From Prosthecobacter sp. (lineage in GTDB: Bacteria; Verrucomicrobiota; Verrucomicrobiia; Verrucomicrobiales; Verrucomicrobiaceae), in contig NZ_JAGRPF010000110.1 in assembly GCF_020439865.1 (NCBI RefSeq), positions 49,442 through 113,441 on the forward strand: 64,000 nucleotides of DNA, in the 5' to 3' direction. Below the pieces are notes generated by a model. It did no database searches. It saw only the letters and a list, made by a program, of their open reading frames with translations, and was not told where the DNA came from. Below, piece by piece: positions 1 through 9,325 of the stretch (the stretch's first letter is position 1; each line of letters begins with the position of its first letter). Position numbers and translations under genes: made by a program.

Positions 1-1
1 G

Positions 2-799
2 GACACCCGGCCGTGGATGCGTGGGGCGCCGGTGTGCGTTACGCTCGGCACGCATCGCATCGCCCATGCGGGCGTCATGACGGCACGCGCGCCCTATCGC
101 ATCGTGCGCATGCATCAGGGCGGACTGTACTTCCTGGCCTGCCTCGAGGGAGAAGGCCGTGTGCTCGTCGATGGCACCTGGAAAAAATGCGCCGCAGGCA
201 TGGCCGTGGCCCTGCCGCCCTTCATGGTGAACGCCTTTCAGGCCGTTCCTGGCAAGATCTGGCGCTGCTGCTGGGTACGTTATGAGCAGCAGCCGGAGCA
301 GAAGCCCATCCTCAGCAGCAGTTCCCCGCTCATGGCCTCCTTTGACGGTCGCGCCCTTTGGAACGCCATTGAGGGGCTCATCGAGGAGTCAGGGAACGAA
401 GCCAAGCCTGCCGCCATGTTTCACTGGGTCGAACTCGTCCAGCACTACATCGAGCGCTTCGCCCAGCCTTGGCAGGTCGACGACCGTCTGCATCGCATCT
501 GGGAAAAAGTCTCCGCCAACGTCGGCTTCGACTGGACGCTCGACGAGCTCGCCCGGCAGGCGCACGTGAGCGCGGAGCACCTGCGCCGCCTCTGCCGTAA
601 AACACTTGGTCGCACACCCATGCATCACGTCACCTGGCTGCGCATGCGCAAGGCCGCCGAGCTGCTCTCCACCACGAACCTCAAAATCGAGACCATCTCC
701 CACGAGATCGGCTATCAGAACCCCTTCGTCTTCAGCAACACCTTCAAAAAATGGATCGGTTGGCGCCCGAGTGAACATCGATCAAGGATGGGAGGATGA
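2..799 (+). CDS. AraC-family transcriptional regulator (5' end cut by window edge)
   Basis: A DNA-binding transcription regulator with an N-terminal cupin-like ligand domain and a C-terminal pair of AraC helix-turn-helix motifs. The reading frame is open to the first base; an ATG exists at position 17, but the frame continues upstream without a stop, so the true start is probably outside the window. The N-terminal part shows the beta-rich EGEGRVLVDG and PPFMVNAF pattern of AraC sensor domains. The last 100 residues carry the double HTH: WTLDELARQAHVSAEHLRRL as the first recognition unit, then KIETISHEIGYQNPFVFSN and a GWRPSEHR end as the second. Relatives often control carbohydrate use; the effector cannot be inferred. 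The next gene is on the same strand 73 bases away and is functionally unrelated. Confidence 0.88.
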   Translation, partial: DTRPWMRGAPVCVTLGTHRIAHAGVMTARAPYRIVRMHQGGLYFLACLEGEGRVLVDGTWKKCAAGMAVALPPFMVNAFQAVPGKIWRCCWVRYEQQPEQKPILSSSSPLMASFDGRALWNAIEGLIEESGNEAKPAAMFHWVELVQHYIERFAQPWQVDDRLHRIWEKVSANVGFDWTLDELARQAHVSAEHLRRLCRKTLGRTPMHHVTWLRMRKAAELLSTTNLKIETISHEIGYQNPFVFSNTFKKWIGWRPSEHRSRMGG

Positions 800-872
800 C
801 TTGGAAGGGTGAGCCAGCACGGCCAGGCGTAATGATTGCAGAACGAAGGTTCCTCGATTGTGTAAGCGGCAC

Positions 873-2189
873 ATGACTGGAATTTTCCTCGAGTTCGGCC
901 TGCTGTTCGTTTTGCTCGTTGCCAACGGGGTTTTTGCGATGGCCGAGATCGCGGTGGTGTCCTCCCGCAGGGCCCGTCTGCAGATGCTGGCGGACAAAGG
1001 GACCCGAGGAGCGAGGACGGCCCTTCGGCTGGTGGAAAATCCCGGGGTGTTTCTTTCCACGGTACAGGTTGGCATCACGCTTGTGGGCACGCTGGCGGGT
1101 GCGTCCAGCGGCGCAGCCATGATTGGTGACTTGACGCCGGTGCTCGCCGGAGTGGCATTTTTGCAGCCGTGGGCGGCCACGCTGGCCACCATCATTGTGG
1201 TGGGCGGCATCACGTTTCTCTCCGTGGTGATCGGTGAACTGGTGCCCAAGCGGCTGGCGATCGTTTCTCCTGAAATCGCAGCTTCGCGTCTGAGCCGGCC
1301 GATGGCAGCGCTGTCTCGCCTAGCGGGACCGGTGGTGAACCTCCTGGATGTGGTCAGTGGGCTTATCGCCCGCATGTTGGGGGCAAAACCGGGAGGCGAA
1401 CCGGGCGTGTCGGAAGATGAAGTGCGGGCGTTGATTCACCAGGGCACGCTGAGCGGCGTTTTCAAACCGAGCGAGCAGCGCATGGTCGAGGGAGTGCTGG
1501 AACTGGACGACCTGGTGGCTGCTGACGTGATGACGCCGAAGAACAGCATCGTGTGGATCGATCTGGACGCGAGTGACGAGGAAAACGGCCAAAAAATTGC
1601 CGCCAGCGGCCATTCGCATTTTCCGGCACATCGCGGCATGCGGGACAACGTGCTGGGCATGATTTCGGTGAAGGCCTTGTGGGCACGCAGGCAGCAGGGA
1701 GAATTGCCGAAACTCGAGTCCATGCTGACGGAACCGGTGTTTGTGCCGGAGACGATGTCCTGCCCGCGTGTCATTGAGGAATTTCGCAAGCAGCGTCGTC
1801 ACCTGGCGCTGGTGGTCGATGAGTTTGGAGGAGTGGCCGGTCTGGTGACACTCAATGACATGATGGAGGCCGTGCTCGGTTCCATGCCGGACCAGGACCA
1901 GCGTGAGCGCCCGCAGGTTCGGGAACAATCAGAAGGTGTTTGGATTGTTGATGCGCAGATGGACATCGAGGACGTGGCGGACGCCACCGGTCTGGTGCTG
2001 CCGCGGGAGGAGATCCGTGACGGTCTCTATCGTACCCTCTCCGGCTTCATCCTGCACCGCCTGGGCCATGTGCCGAAAGAGGGCGAGCGCTTTGCTTCCG
2101 GTGCTCATCAACTCGAAATCACTGACACGGACCGCCAGCGCATCGACAAAGTGACGATCCGGCGAATGGGGGGGGCGTCCATTACGTGA
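873..2189 (+). CDS. CNNM/CBS-domain membrane protein (HlyC/CorC/UPF0053 family)
   Basis: Inner-membrane protein of the hemolysin-C/CorC (CNNM) family, linked to magnesium or cobalt efflux, 438 residues from the ATG at 873. An in-frame TTG lies 15 bases upstream, but the ATG gives the expected N-terminus just before the first membrane helix (GLLFVLLVANGVFAMAEIA). Three or four hydrophobic helices occupy residues 5 to about 150 and contain the conserved FLSTVQVGITLVGTLAGA and IGELVPKRLA segments. Two CBS motifs follow (VMTPKNSIVWIDLD and later LALVVDEFGGVAGLVTLNDM). The C-terminal part (about 350-435) is the CorC/HlyC transporter-associated domain. Its stop is 10 bases from the stop of the convergent gene, with no terminator between them. 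Confidence 0.9.
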   Translation: MTGIFLEFGLLFVLLVANGVFAMAEIAVVSSRRARLQMLADKGTRGARTALRLVENPGVFLSTVQVGITLVGTLAGASSGAAMIGDLTPVLAGVAFLQPWAATLATIIVVGGITFLSVVIGELVPKRLAIVSPEIAASRLSRPMAALSRLAGPVVNLLDVVSGLIARMLGAKPGGEPGVSEDEVRALIHQGTLSGVFKPSEQRMVEGVLELDDLVAADVMTPKNSIVWIDLDASDEENGQKIAASGHSHFPAHRGMRDNVLGMISVKALWARRQQGELPKLESMLTEPVFVPETMSCPRVIEEFRKQRRHLALVVDEFGGVAGLVTLNDMMEAVLGSMPDQDQRERPQVREQSEGVWIVDAQMDIEDVADATGLVLPREEIRDGLYRTLSGFILHRLGHVPKEGERFASGAHQLEITDTDRQRIDKVTIRRMGGASIT

Positions 2190-2199
2190 CGAGGCGGGA

Positions 2200-3189
2200 T
2201 CATCGAATCACGCCAGCCTTTCGATACACGTCCACGATGTCCAGAATGGTGCGTGCGAATGGAGCGGGGAGATACCAGTGCACGTTTTCATAGGTGCGCC
2301 CGGTCATCATGCCGGGCATGCCGCCGGGAGGCTGCATGTTGGGAGGAAGATTGGGGATGTTCGGGACTTGCATGGTTTTGTCCCGGAAGGCGGTCTTGAT
2401 GCAGACGACACCGCCGCCCCCTCCGAGGATCTGATAAGGCACCTCTTTTCCATTGCTGCCATTGTGCGTGAGGCTGATCAGGTTGTAATAGGGCTCGCGA
2501 ATGCCGTCGGGGACGGGGAACCAGCGGACATTTTTGCCGTTTTGATCCACAAACTGCACGGAGACGACTTTCCGCTCCTTGTCGATGAGCAGGAACATCT
2601 GGTTGAAAGGCTGTTCTCGGTCCAGGAAGCTTTTGAACTGAAATCCGCAAAGGGTCAGTGAGTCCGTCGGCAGGCATGAGTGAACCATGGGGCGTTCCAT
2701 GAGCTTGTTGTAACCCCGGGGCAGAGTCTGGATCACTTCATCAATTGGCATACGCCAGCGGATGGCCCCCACAATGTTGCCCGGCACCGGCTCTTTCCCC
2801 CTGGCGGCATTCCCGATGGCGGCCTTGCAGTAGAACTCCAGCGACTCCAGCAGTTCGCGTTTGGCGGTGAGCGTCTGAGGCAGCCAGTTCGGTGAGAATA
2901 CCATGCCTCCCGGCAGCGGCTGCGCGCCGGGGAAGCTGGATGGAGTCTCGCCCCCCGTGCGTGACGTTTTGAGCCATTGCTGGTCCGTCTGGCTCAAGGT
3001 GGAAAGACCGATCGTGTACACCTGGCCGTTCTCCAGTTTCAGGGTGACCTGATTGTTTTGGATGGAAACGAGCGACGCGCGAAGACTGCGGCCTTTGGCA
3101 TCTGTGAAAGTGCGCAACGTCTCGGCCGACAAGGCGGCTGAGTGAAGCAGGAACGTGAAGGCAAGGACGAGTCTGAGGGATGATTTCAT
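2200..3189 (-). CDS. Exported protein with N-terminal SHD1-like domain, function unknown
   Basis: A 329-residue secreted protein. The start at 3189 (MKSSLRLVLAFTFLLHSAAL) gives a clean Sec signal peptide ending near LSAE; a TTG 33 bases upstream would only add a non-conserved stretch. Residues about 24-70 resemble the SLA1 homology domain 1 common in PVC bacteria: TFTDAKGRSLRASLVSI followed by a LSTLSQTDQQWL end. The rest is not a family I can name; it contains a glycine run (ILGGGGGVVCIK) and a proline/methionine-rich stretch (PNMQPPGGMPGMM). A very similar SHD1 segment ([16 protein letters not shown]) sits inside the large kinase just upstream on the same strand, so the two genes are probably functionally linked. 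Confidence 0.75.
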   Translation of the reverse strand: MKSSLRLVLAFTFLLHSAALSAETLRTFTDAKGRSLRASLVSIQNNQVTLKLENGQVYTIGLSTLSQTDQQWLKTSRTGGETPSSFPGAQPLPGGMVFSPNWLPQTLTAKRELLESLEFYCKAAIGNAARGKEPVPGNIVGAIRWRMPIDEVIQTLPRGYNKLMERPMVHSCLPTDSLTLCGFQFKSFLDREQPFNQMFLLIDKERKVVSVQFVDQNGKNVRWFPVPDGIREPYYNLISLTHNGSNGKEVPYQILGGGGGVVCIKTAFRDKTMQVPNIPNLPPNMQPPGGMPGMMTGRTYENVHWYLPAPFARTILDIVDVYRKAGVIR

Positions 3190-3246
3190 GGGAGCAAAGG
3201 GTGTCAGGGAAAGACTTCGCAAAGGCGGAGGCAGGGTTGCATCGGT

Positions 3247-3399
3247 TCAGCGCTTTTTTTCAGAAAGAGCCCGGGAGACGGCGGGCTCGAGGTCGCTGCC
3301 GCGCAATCCGCACGCGAGGACCTTGCCGGTGTCTGCATCAATGAGGAAGTTGTTCGGCACGGAGTGGCACTCGAAGAGTTTCAATAGCGGATGGTTCAT
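3247..3399 (-). pseudogene. Thioredoxin/TlpA-like C-terminal remnant, translationally coupled to the kinase gene
   Basis: A 50-codon frame whose ATG (3399-3397) overlaps the kinase stop TGA (3398-3396) as ATGA, the classic arrangement for coupled translation. The product matches only the second half of a thioredoxin-fold redoxin: SVPNNFLIDADTGKVLACGL corresponds to the cis-proline loop and beta-hairpin, and LRGSDLEPAVSRAL to the final helix. The first half, with the CxxC active site, is missing. The region upstream is the 3' end of the kinase gene, so the thioredoxin gene has lost its 5' part. It could still be expressed as a microprotein, but it cannot be an active redoxin. Homology is judged by eye from motif pattern only. 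Confidence 0.6.
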
Positions 3400-6300
3400 C
3401 GCGTCGGTTCTCCTTCCACGTCGAGCACGAGACGAAAGCCGACGCCATTGGGGGCTTCCTGAGGCGGTCGCGTGTGACGATGGGATGACAGCATGGCATC
3501 CACACTGTTGCTGTTCCAAGACCCGCCGCGCTGCACCTTGTACCTTTGCTGCGGATTGAACCAGTCTTCACACCACTCCCACACGTTTCCGCCCAGGTCA
3601 TAGAGGCCAAAACGGTTCGGCGGATAGGAGCCGACAGGTGAGGTCGCGGCTGCTCCGTCCTTGTAGCCGGGAAGCTCGCCTTTGAAGTGATTGAACCCCG
3701 GTTGGCCAACCATTGGGCGGAGTTCCTCGCTCCAAAAATTTCCGGAGCCAGATGGTGGCGGCCATTCTTTCTCCCATGGGTAGATACTAGGCAGTTTCTG
3801 ATACTTTTGCTCGGGGATGAGGTCCGCCTGCTCCCGATCACCGATGCCCGCCGCGCAGCTCCACTCGTGGTCAGTCGGCAACCGGTAAATGGCACCGGTT
3901 GGCAGTTTGCGTTCCTGCCGTTCACGCGCGGTGAGCCATCCGGCAAAAGCCCGGGCATCCGTCCAGCTCACCATCACGGCTGGATGAGTGGGGCCTTGGG
4001 TGAATTCAGGGCTGCTCCACGTCCGCATCGTTGCCTGCACAAATGCGTTGTAATCCTGCACCCGTGTCTCCCAGATGGAGAACAACATGCGTTTTCCTCC
4101 CGTGGGCCCTCCCTTGATGGGAACCGGCACAAATTTCATCCCCAGAGTGTTCACGAACGGCTTGTCCTTGGCGGCCTTGGCCGGATCGCCGACCTCCGCC
4201 AGTCGAAGGGCCGCGTCCAGTTCCTGCGCCAGCTTCTGGCTCTCTGTGGAGAGCGTGTTAAGCGGCACGGGCGAGATTTTGCCGGCAATGTCGAGCAGCA
4301 CGTTGCCGCCGGTGATGGTTTTGAAGGTGGCGTTGAGGCTGCGACCCTTGGTGTCCGTCCAAGTCGTGGGTTCGGTGGGCAGGGCCGGGGCGGCCGTGGA
4401 CGATGGCAGGGTAGAAGCGGCAGCATCCGTCGCCTGTGGTTTGGTCGCCAGAGAGAGCACTACACGGAAGCCGTGGCGAATGATCCTTGCGGCTGGAGCA
4501 TGGCTGCCCCTGTTGGACGATAGAAGTGCCTGTGCGGTGCCGCCGTTCCAACTGTGACCCCGCACCACCCGATGCTGCCGACTTTCATCGGTCCAGTCCT
4601 CACACATCTCATAGACATTCCCCGCCAGATCGAAAAGACCGAGTTTGTTTGGCTTGAAACTCATGACGGGAGCGGTTCCCGCCCAGCTGTCCGAATAACC
4701 TTCGATGAATGATGCCAACGTCTCCAGTGGAAACACCTGTTTCGCGGTGGCATCGGAAAAATTGCCCGAACCCTGAGGCGGAGGCCACTCGGTCCCCCAA
4801 GGATAGACCCCAGATCCCAACTGCATGAGTTGCAGTTCCACGGGAGTCTTCCCGGCAGGTTCGTTAGCCGCGATGCCGACGGCCGTGCTCCACTCGCGGT
4901 CTGTGGGCAGGCGATAGCTGAAGCCTTCCTTTTTTCCCAGCCAGTCACAGAATGCTTTCGCATCATCCCAGCTCACATTGCACACGGGATGATCGTCACC
5001 TGAACTGACCGGAATGCCGCGCAAGTCCGGGTTCTTCCAAGATGCATCCACGGCGGCATTGCCCGCGGCATAAGCGGCATAGTCCGCCTTTCGTGTCTCA
5101 TGAATGCAGAAGAGCACTTCAGTGTCGGGCACGGGCACAAACTGCATGCCGAGAGAGTTCACGAAGGGCTTGTCCTTGGTGGCACTGACAAGTTCAGCTT
5201 TGGCCGTGACGGCTGTTGTTGGCCTGGGCGGCGTTGATTTGCTACCCCTGCTGCCGGAGTCCATCACGACGCGGAAGCCATCAGCGGCGCTTCGGCTCTG
5301 GAGAGGGCGGGAAACACGCGAGGCGCTGCGCAAGTAGTTGCCGTTGTCCAACCCTCCGTCGCGGTAGCATCCGCCTCGCAGCACGTGGGTCTGCTTGGAC
5401 GCGTCATACCAATCTGAGCACCACTCCCAGACGTTGCCGGCGAGATCATAAACGCCGAGTGCGTTGGGCGGGAAACTCATGACGGGCGCCAGTCCGCCAA
5501 AGCCGTCGTGATACCCGGGAATGGCCTTCGTATTGAGCAACTCAGCAGCGCTGGCGTCGCTGAAGTTGCCGCTTTTGGGCGGCGGAGGCCAGCTCGTTCC
5601 CCATGGATACTCTCCGTGCAATCGGGCCACGAGAGCGGAGGGAGGCGTGCCTGGGTCCTCTTTGTCACCAATGCCGACGGCCCAACTCCATTCACGGTCG
5701 GTAGGCAGGCGGTACTCGCGCCCGTCCTTTTTCGATAGCCAGGCACAAAATGCCTGAGCTTGATCCCAGGTCAGGTTGCACACCGGATGCAGATCAGTGG
5801 AACCAACGTCAATTCCGTCATGTTGAACACCTGTCATCGTGCTCTTGACGGAGGGGTTTGCACCCAGATAGGCCGTGTAATCCTTCCGGCGCGTCTCATG
5901 AATGCACATGAGAATCGTGGTGCCTGGAACGGGTACAAACTTCATGCCTAGCGAGTTCACGAAAGGCTGATCCTTTGTCGCCTGGTCGGGATCGGCAGTA
6001 GATGGCCCAGCTGTTACCTCCGTCGTGACCGGCGCGGCATCAGGCGTTCTCAACAGTTTCCCATTCCCGGTGACCTCACGCACGGAGATTTCGTGAAACA
6101 CCGTCTTGCTCCACCAGATGCCGATGCCGAGGGCGCGGGAGTTTGGCATGACGTGGGCGGGATCCGCACTCAGGTCGCTGTAATCGGTCTTCCACTCGAC
6201 CAGCATCTCCCCGTCCACATAGCCGGTCACACGGTCGCGACGCACCTCGACGAGGGACTCGTAGCGCCGGTTCAGCTCGCGCCGGGTCGGGAGCTTCACA

Positions 6301-7790
6301 CCGGCGCCGCTTTGCATCATCGGCTTGCCCTTGATCATGTTGAAGCCCGCCCATTTCTCCGGCTGACCACTGGCGGTGCCCCAGGTGAACTGGCGGCCGG
6401 CGGCGCTGAGAATCTGGGAGATCTCGGCATTGCCGTCCAAGGTTGTATAAGAGACTCGGAAATCATACTCCTCTGGCGGTTCATAGGGGAGTTGGAGCAC
6501 CTGGGCGCCTTTGCCATCCGGGAACCGCTCGCCTTGCAGTCCGTCGGCGATTCGCGACCACTTTCCGGACACGGTGCCGGCTTTTGGATCGACAAGTGCG
6601 AGGAGATCCCTCCACTCTCCCGCATCGGCTGGCAGTCCCACCGGTGAAACGGTTTGCCCACGATTCAGGTTCAGGAAGTAGAAGACGGCAGCACCCGTCA
6701 CAGCAAGAAGGACCACCGCGACAAGGCCGCTGCTGGAGGATTTTGTCCGTGGTGCAGGCCGGGGCAGACTGACCGGTGGACGATATGGCTGGCCGGGTGA
6801 GCGTTGAGAACGCACTTGAGTGGGCAGCGCGGCGGGAGCTTTCTCGTCCGTGGCTTCCACCTTCACCACCGGCTGGGTGAGGATCGCGTCCAGATCTCGC
6901 CGCATGTCCAGCACTTTGGGATAGCGCACCTCGCGATCTTCCCGCAGCGCTCTGCCGATGATCCCATCATAGCGGGGATCAAGACCAGGAATTTGCAGGG
7001 AGGGCAGCTCAAACAGGCCCTGCGGCAGCTTGCCGGTGAGCATCTGGTAGAGCATGACGCCCACGGCATAGATGTCCGCACGATGATCGACTCCCGCACC
7101 GAGCATGAGCGCTTCCGGGGCCATGTAGTGCAGCGTCCCCATCGCCATCCCGCTTTGAGTGAGGCCGAGCGTCTCCCCGGTGTTGGTGCTGAATTTCGCC
7201 AGACCAAAGTCAGCCACCTTCACCACCCCGTCATCTCTGAGCATGATGTTCGCCGGCTTGATGTCGCGGTGGATGATGCCGCGCTCATGCGCGTAGGCGA
7301 GCGCATCGCACACGTGCGCGGTGATCGCCATCGCGTGCTCGGAGTGCAAGCGGCCCTGCCGGGCGATCATGGCGCCCACGTCCGTGCCCTCGACAAACTC
7401 CATCACGATGTAGAGCAGGCCGCCGGCTGCTTCGCCAAAATCATAGACCGCGACGATTCCGGGATGCGAGAGCTTCGCCATGGCGCGGGCTTCGTTCTTG
7501 AACCGCTCGATAAAGCTGGCATCCACCCCGGCGAGATGACTGGAGAGGATTTTGATGGCGACAGGTCTGTCCAGCGAGATCTGCCGCCCCTTGTAAACTG
7601 CGCCCATGCCGCCGCGCCCGAGCATGCGCTCGATCTCATACTGTGGCAGAAGATCGGCCAGATGTTTCGGTGTTGGTGGCTCCCATGGGGATGATGGAGT
7701 CGCGCCCGGAGCGCCTTCCAACGCGCCGCGAATCAGATCGCTGGCAGGGTTTCCAAAGAGCGGGTCGTCGGCAGGAGCGGATTCTGGCAT
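3396..7790 (-). CDS. Membrane Ser/Thr protein kinase with three FGE-sulfatase (SUMF1-fold) domains and an SHD1-like domain
   Basis: A 1464-residue Hanks-type kinase. Residues 51-305 form the kinase domain with glycine loop [14 protein letters not shown] lysine K80 (VAIK), catalytic HRDIKPAN (D176, N181) and DFG at 194-196, so it should be active. One transmembrane helix (about 355-374) separates the cytoplasmic kinase from an exported region. Outside come a LamG/DUF1080-like beta domain (about 385-575), FGE domain 1 (609-845), FGE domain 2 (874-1114), an SHD1-like stretch (1141-1195) and FGE domain 3 (1209-1458), each FGE unit with YRLPTDxEW and a WEWCxDW or variant core. The two conserved C-terminal cysteines of formylglycine-generating enzyme are absent, so these are probably binding domains of C-type-lectin-like fold. 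The sigma-factor gene lies 67 bases upstream on the same strand. No good ribosome site precedes the ATG. Confidence 0.92.
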   Translation of the reverse strand: MPESAPADDPLFGNPASDLIRGALEGAPGATPSSPWEPPTPKHLADLLPQYEIERMLGRGGMGAVYKGRQISLDRPVAIKILSSHLAGVDASFIERFKNEARAMAKLSHPGIVAVYDFGEAAGGLLYIVMEFVEGTDVGAMIARQGRLHSEHAMAITAHVCDALAYAHERGIIHRDIKPANIMLRDDGVVKVADFGLAKFSTNTGETLGLTQSGMAMGTLHYMAPEALMLGAGVDHRADIYAVGVMLYQMLTGKLPQGLFELPSLQIPGLDPRYDGIIGRALREDREVRYPKVLDMRRDLDAILTQPVVKVEATDEKAPAALPTQVRSQRSPGQPYRPPVSLPRPAPRTKSSSSGLVAVVLLAVTGAAVFYFLNLNRGQTVSPVGLPADAGEWRDLLALVDPKAGTVSGKWSRIADGLQGERFPDGKGAQVLQLPYEPPEEYDFRVSYTTLDGNAEISQILSAAGRQFTWGTASGQPEKWAGFNMIKGKPMMQSGAGVKLPTRRELNRRYESLVEVRRDRVTGYVDGEMLVEWKTDYSDLSADPAHVMPNSRALGIGIWWSKTVFHEISVREVTGNGKLLRTPDAAPVTTEVTAGPSTADPDQATKDQPFVNSLGMKFVPVPGTTILMCIHETRRKDYTAYLGANPSVKSTMTGVQHDGIDVGSTDLHPVCNLTWDQAQAFCAWLSKKDGREYRLPTDREWSWAVGIGDKEDPGTPPSALVARLHGEYPWGTSWPPPPKSGNFSDASAAELLNTKAIPGYHDGFGGLAPVMSFPPNALGVYDLAGNVWEWCSDWYDASKQTHVLRGGCYRDGGLDNGNYLRSASRVSRPLQSRSAADGFRVVMDSGSRGSKSTPPRPTTAVTAKAELVSATKDKPFVNSLGMQFVPVPDTEVLFCIHETRKADYAAYAAGNAAVDASWKNPDLRGIPVSSGDDHPVCNVSWDDAKAFCDWLGKKEGFSYRLPTDREWSTAVGIAANEPAGKTPVELQLMQLGSGVYPWGTEWPPPQGSGNFSDATAKQVFPLETLASFIEGYSDSWAGTAPVMSFKPNKLGLFDLAGNVYEMCEDWTDESRQHRVVRGHSWNGGTAQALLSSNRGSHAPAARIIRHGFRVVLSLATKPQATDAAASTLPSSTAAPALPTEPTTWTDTKGRSLNATFKTITGGNVLLDIAGKISPVPLNTLSTESQKLAQELDAALRLAEVGDPAKAAKDKPFVNTLGMKFVPVPIKGGPTGGKRMLFSIWETRVQDYNAFVQATMRTWSSPEFTQGPTHPAVMVSWTDARAFAGWLTARERQERKLPTGAIYRLPTDHEWSCAAGIGDREQADLIPEQKYQKLPSIYPWEKEWPPPSGSGNFWSEELRPMVGQPGFNHFKGELPGYKDGAAATSPVGSYPPNRFGLYDLGGNVWEWCEDWFNPQQRYKVQRGGSWNSNSVDAMLSSHRHTRPPQEAPNGVGFRLVLDVEGEPTR

Positions 7791-7857
7791 GCTTCAAAAA
7801 GGTTTCAGAGAGCAGATTCGGAATGGAGGCACGCGGGTTGCATGCCAGATCGAAGAA

Positions 7858-8595
7858 TCAACAGCGTGCGTTCATCAGTTCGCGCAGCTCGGCGGTGACC
7901 GCCTCGGGTGAGGGATCATCCAGCGTGGCGGCAACTTGTTCCCGGATGAGCTGCTGGCATCTGGCGCGGATGCGCGAGATATCGCTTTTCAGCGTGCCTT
8001 CAGGACGGTCGAGTTTTGCGGACAGCTCCGCGATACGGAGATCTCCCTTTCCTGTGATGAATGGAGCGAGTGCGGCAAAGAGGTCGGCGAGACCGCGCTG
8101 TTCGTAATCGGTGCGGAGCTGGTTGATGGCGTTGGTGGCAATGGTCTCCATCCACTTACGCTGGAAGGCGACGATGGGCGTGGTGTCGTCCACCGGTTCG
8201 GTGAGGAGGGCCTGAGTCTCGCTCAGATCTGCCATGCGGGCCACCTGGCCGGCTCCGCGTTTTTGGGCCATGTAATGCCGGTGGTGGTCGATGAGGAATC
8301 CTTGCAGTTTGGTGATCAAGAAGGCCCGCAGCTTTATTTTGAGGCCGGACGCATCCTCGAAGGCATTCTTGGCGATCAGGTGCTCAAAGAAGGCCTGCTT
8401 CAAATCTTCCGCCTCCAGCGGCGGGAAGCCTTTGCGAAGGATGAAGGTCAGGATTGGCCGTTCGTATAGCTGGCAAAGTTCGTTCAGGGCTTGATCCGAA
8501 CCGGGACGACCCTCCGCCACAGCCAGTTGAACCATACTCCACATCGTGGGTGGGAAGTTGCCAGTTACCGCAGGCTGAACTGAGGATGAATGCAT
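7858..8595 (-). CDS. ECF-like RNA polymerase sigma factor
   Basis: A 245-residue sigma-70-type factor of the kind that accompanies Ser/Thr kinases in Planctomycetes and Verrucomicrobia. Region 2 is visible as LCQLYERPILTFILRKGFPP followed by EAEDLKQAFFEHLI, the helix that contacts core polymerase and the -10 element. Region 4 is the C-terminal HTH: RIAELSAKLDRPEGTLKSDI then RIRARCQQLIREQV. The start is the ATG at 8595; an adjacent TTG at 8598 is less likely. The kinase gene follows on the same strand after 67 bases, so the pair probably forms a signal-to-transcription unit. No anti-sigma factor gene is present, which fits kinase-based control (inference). Confidence 0.82.
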   Translation of the reverse strand: MHSSSVQPAVTGNFPPTMWSMVQLAVAEGRPGSDQALNELCQLYERPILTFILRKGFPPLEAEDLKQAFFEHLIAKNAFEDASGLKIKLRAFLITKLQGFLIDHHRHYMAQKRGAGQVARMADLSETQALLTEPVDDTTPIVAFQRKWMETIATNAINQLRTDYEQRGLADLFAALAPFITGKGDLRIAELSAKLDRPEGTLKSDISRIRARCQQLIREQVAATLDDPSPEAVTAELRELMNARC

Positions 8596-8736
8596 CAAGT
8601 GCTTCTATAGCAACATATCTTAACCCGGGAACAGAAAAACATGCCGGGACTGGAAGGATGGCATTCATCATTCGATGCGGTGGCGCGCAGTTCCAATGGG
8701 GGCGCAAGCGGTGCGCAACCAGTGTTTGACCAGATC

Positions 8737-9315
8737 TCAATCATCCCCGTCCTCCCGCGAGATGCCGGCATATAGCTGCGGGAAGCGGCGTTCGAGGGAT
8801 TTTGGTGTGATGTAGCCAATGAGCTGGGCTTCGTTCCAGTCGGCGAGACCCCAGAACTCGTGCGGAAAGGCCATTATGACGGCGGCACAGGTGGGAACCT
8901 TGGGAACGTTGGCCCGGGCGAGGATGTGCTCAGCGAAGTCATGCAGGCCGGGATTGTGACCGAAGAGCATGACGTGATGCCAGCTTTCTTCGAAGCCGCG
9001 CATGACGTCGAGGATGTGGTCGGACGGGGCAAGGTAGAGGCGAGACTCGAGCAGAAGTTTGTCCACGGGCAGGGCAAAGGTCTCACGCATGATCTGCGCG
9101 GTGCTCAGGGCGCGAAGTGCGGTACTGGTGACCAGACGATCCGGCAGCGGAAGCAGCGGAGGGCTGTCGTTGCCGCCGAAGTAGGTGCGATGCAGAAAAG
9201 TCGCGACGGCCGGAGCCGCACGTTTTCCCCGTTCATTGAGCGGTCGATCATGATCCGCGAGTCCAGGCTGACCCCAGCTGGATTTCGCGTGTCGCACGAT
9301 CGTGAGATACTTCAT
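8737..9315 (-). CDS. sixA: Phosphohistidine phosphatase, SixA-like (histidine phosphatase superfamily)
   Basis: A 192-residue histidine phosphatase of the SixA branch, which removes phosphate from histidine phosphotransfer (HPt) domains of phosphorelays. The phosphate-accepting motif VRHAKSSW lies at residues 7-14, the conserved arginine in STALRALSTA and the second catalytic histidine in LFGHNPGLHDF. The order RHAKSSW, HDRPLNERG, GHNPGL is characteristic of SixA. It lies 10 bases downstream of an exported propeller gene and two genes below a hybrid histidine kinase on the same strand, so it may act on that kinase's relay, although no HPt domain is encoded nearby. A general role in phosphohistidine turnover is also possible. 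Confidence 0.85.
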   Translation of the reverse strand: MKYLTIVRHAKSSWGQPGLADHDRPLNERGKRAAPAVATFLHRTYFGGNDSPPLLPLPDRLVTSTALRALSTAQIMRETFALPVDKLLLESRLYLAPSDHILDVMRGFEESWHHVMLFGHNPGLHDFAEHILARANVPKVPTCAAVIMAFPHEFWGLADWNEAQLIGYITPKSLERRFPQLYAGISREDGDD

Positions 9316-9325
9316 GGTGGCTGAA

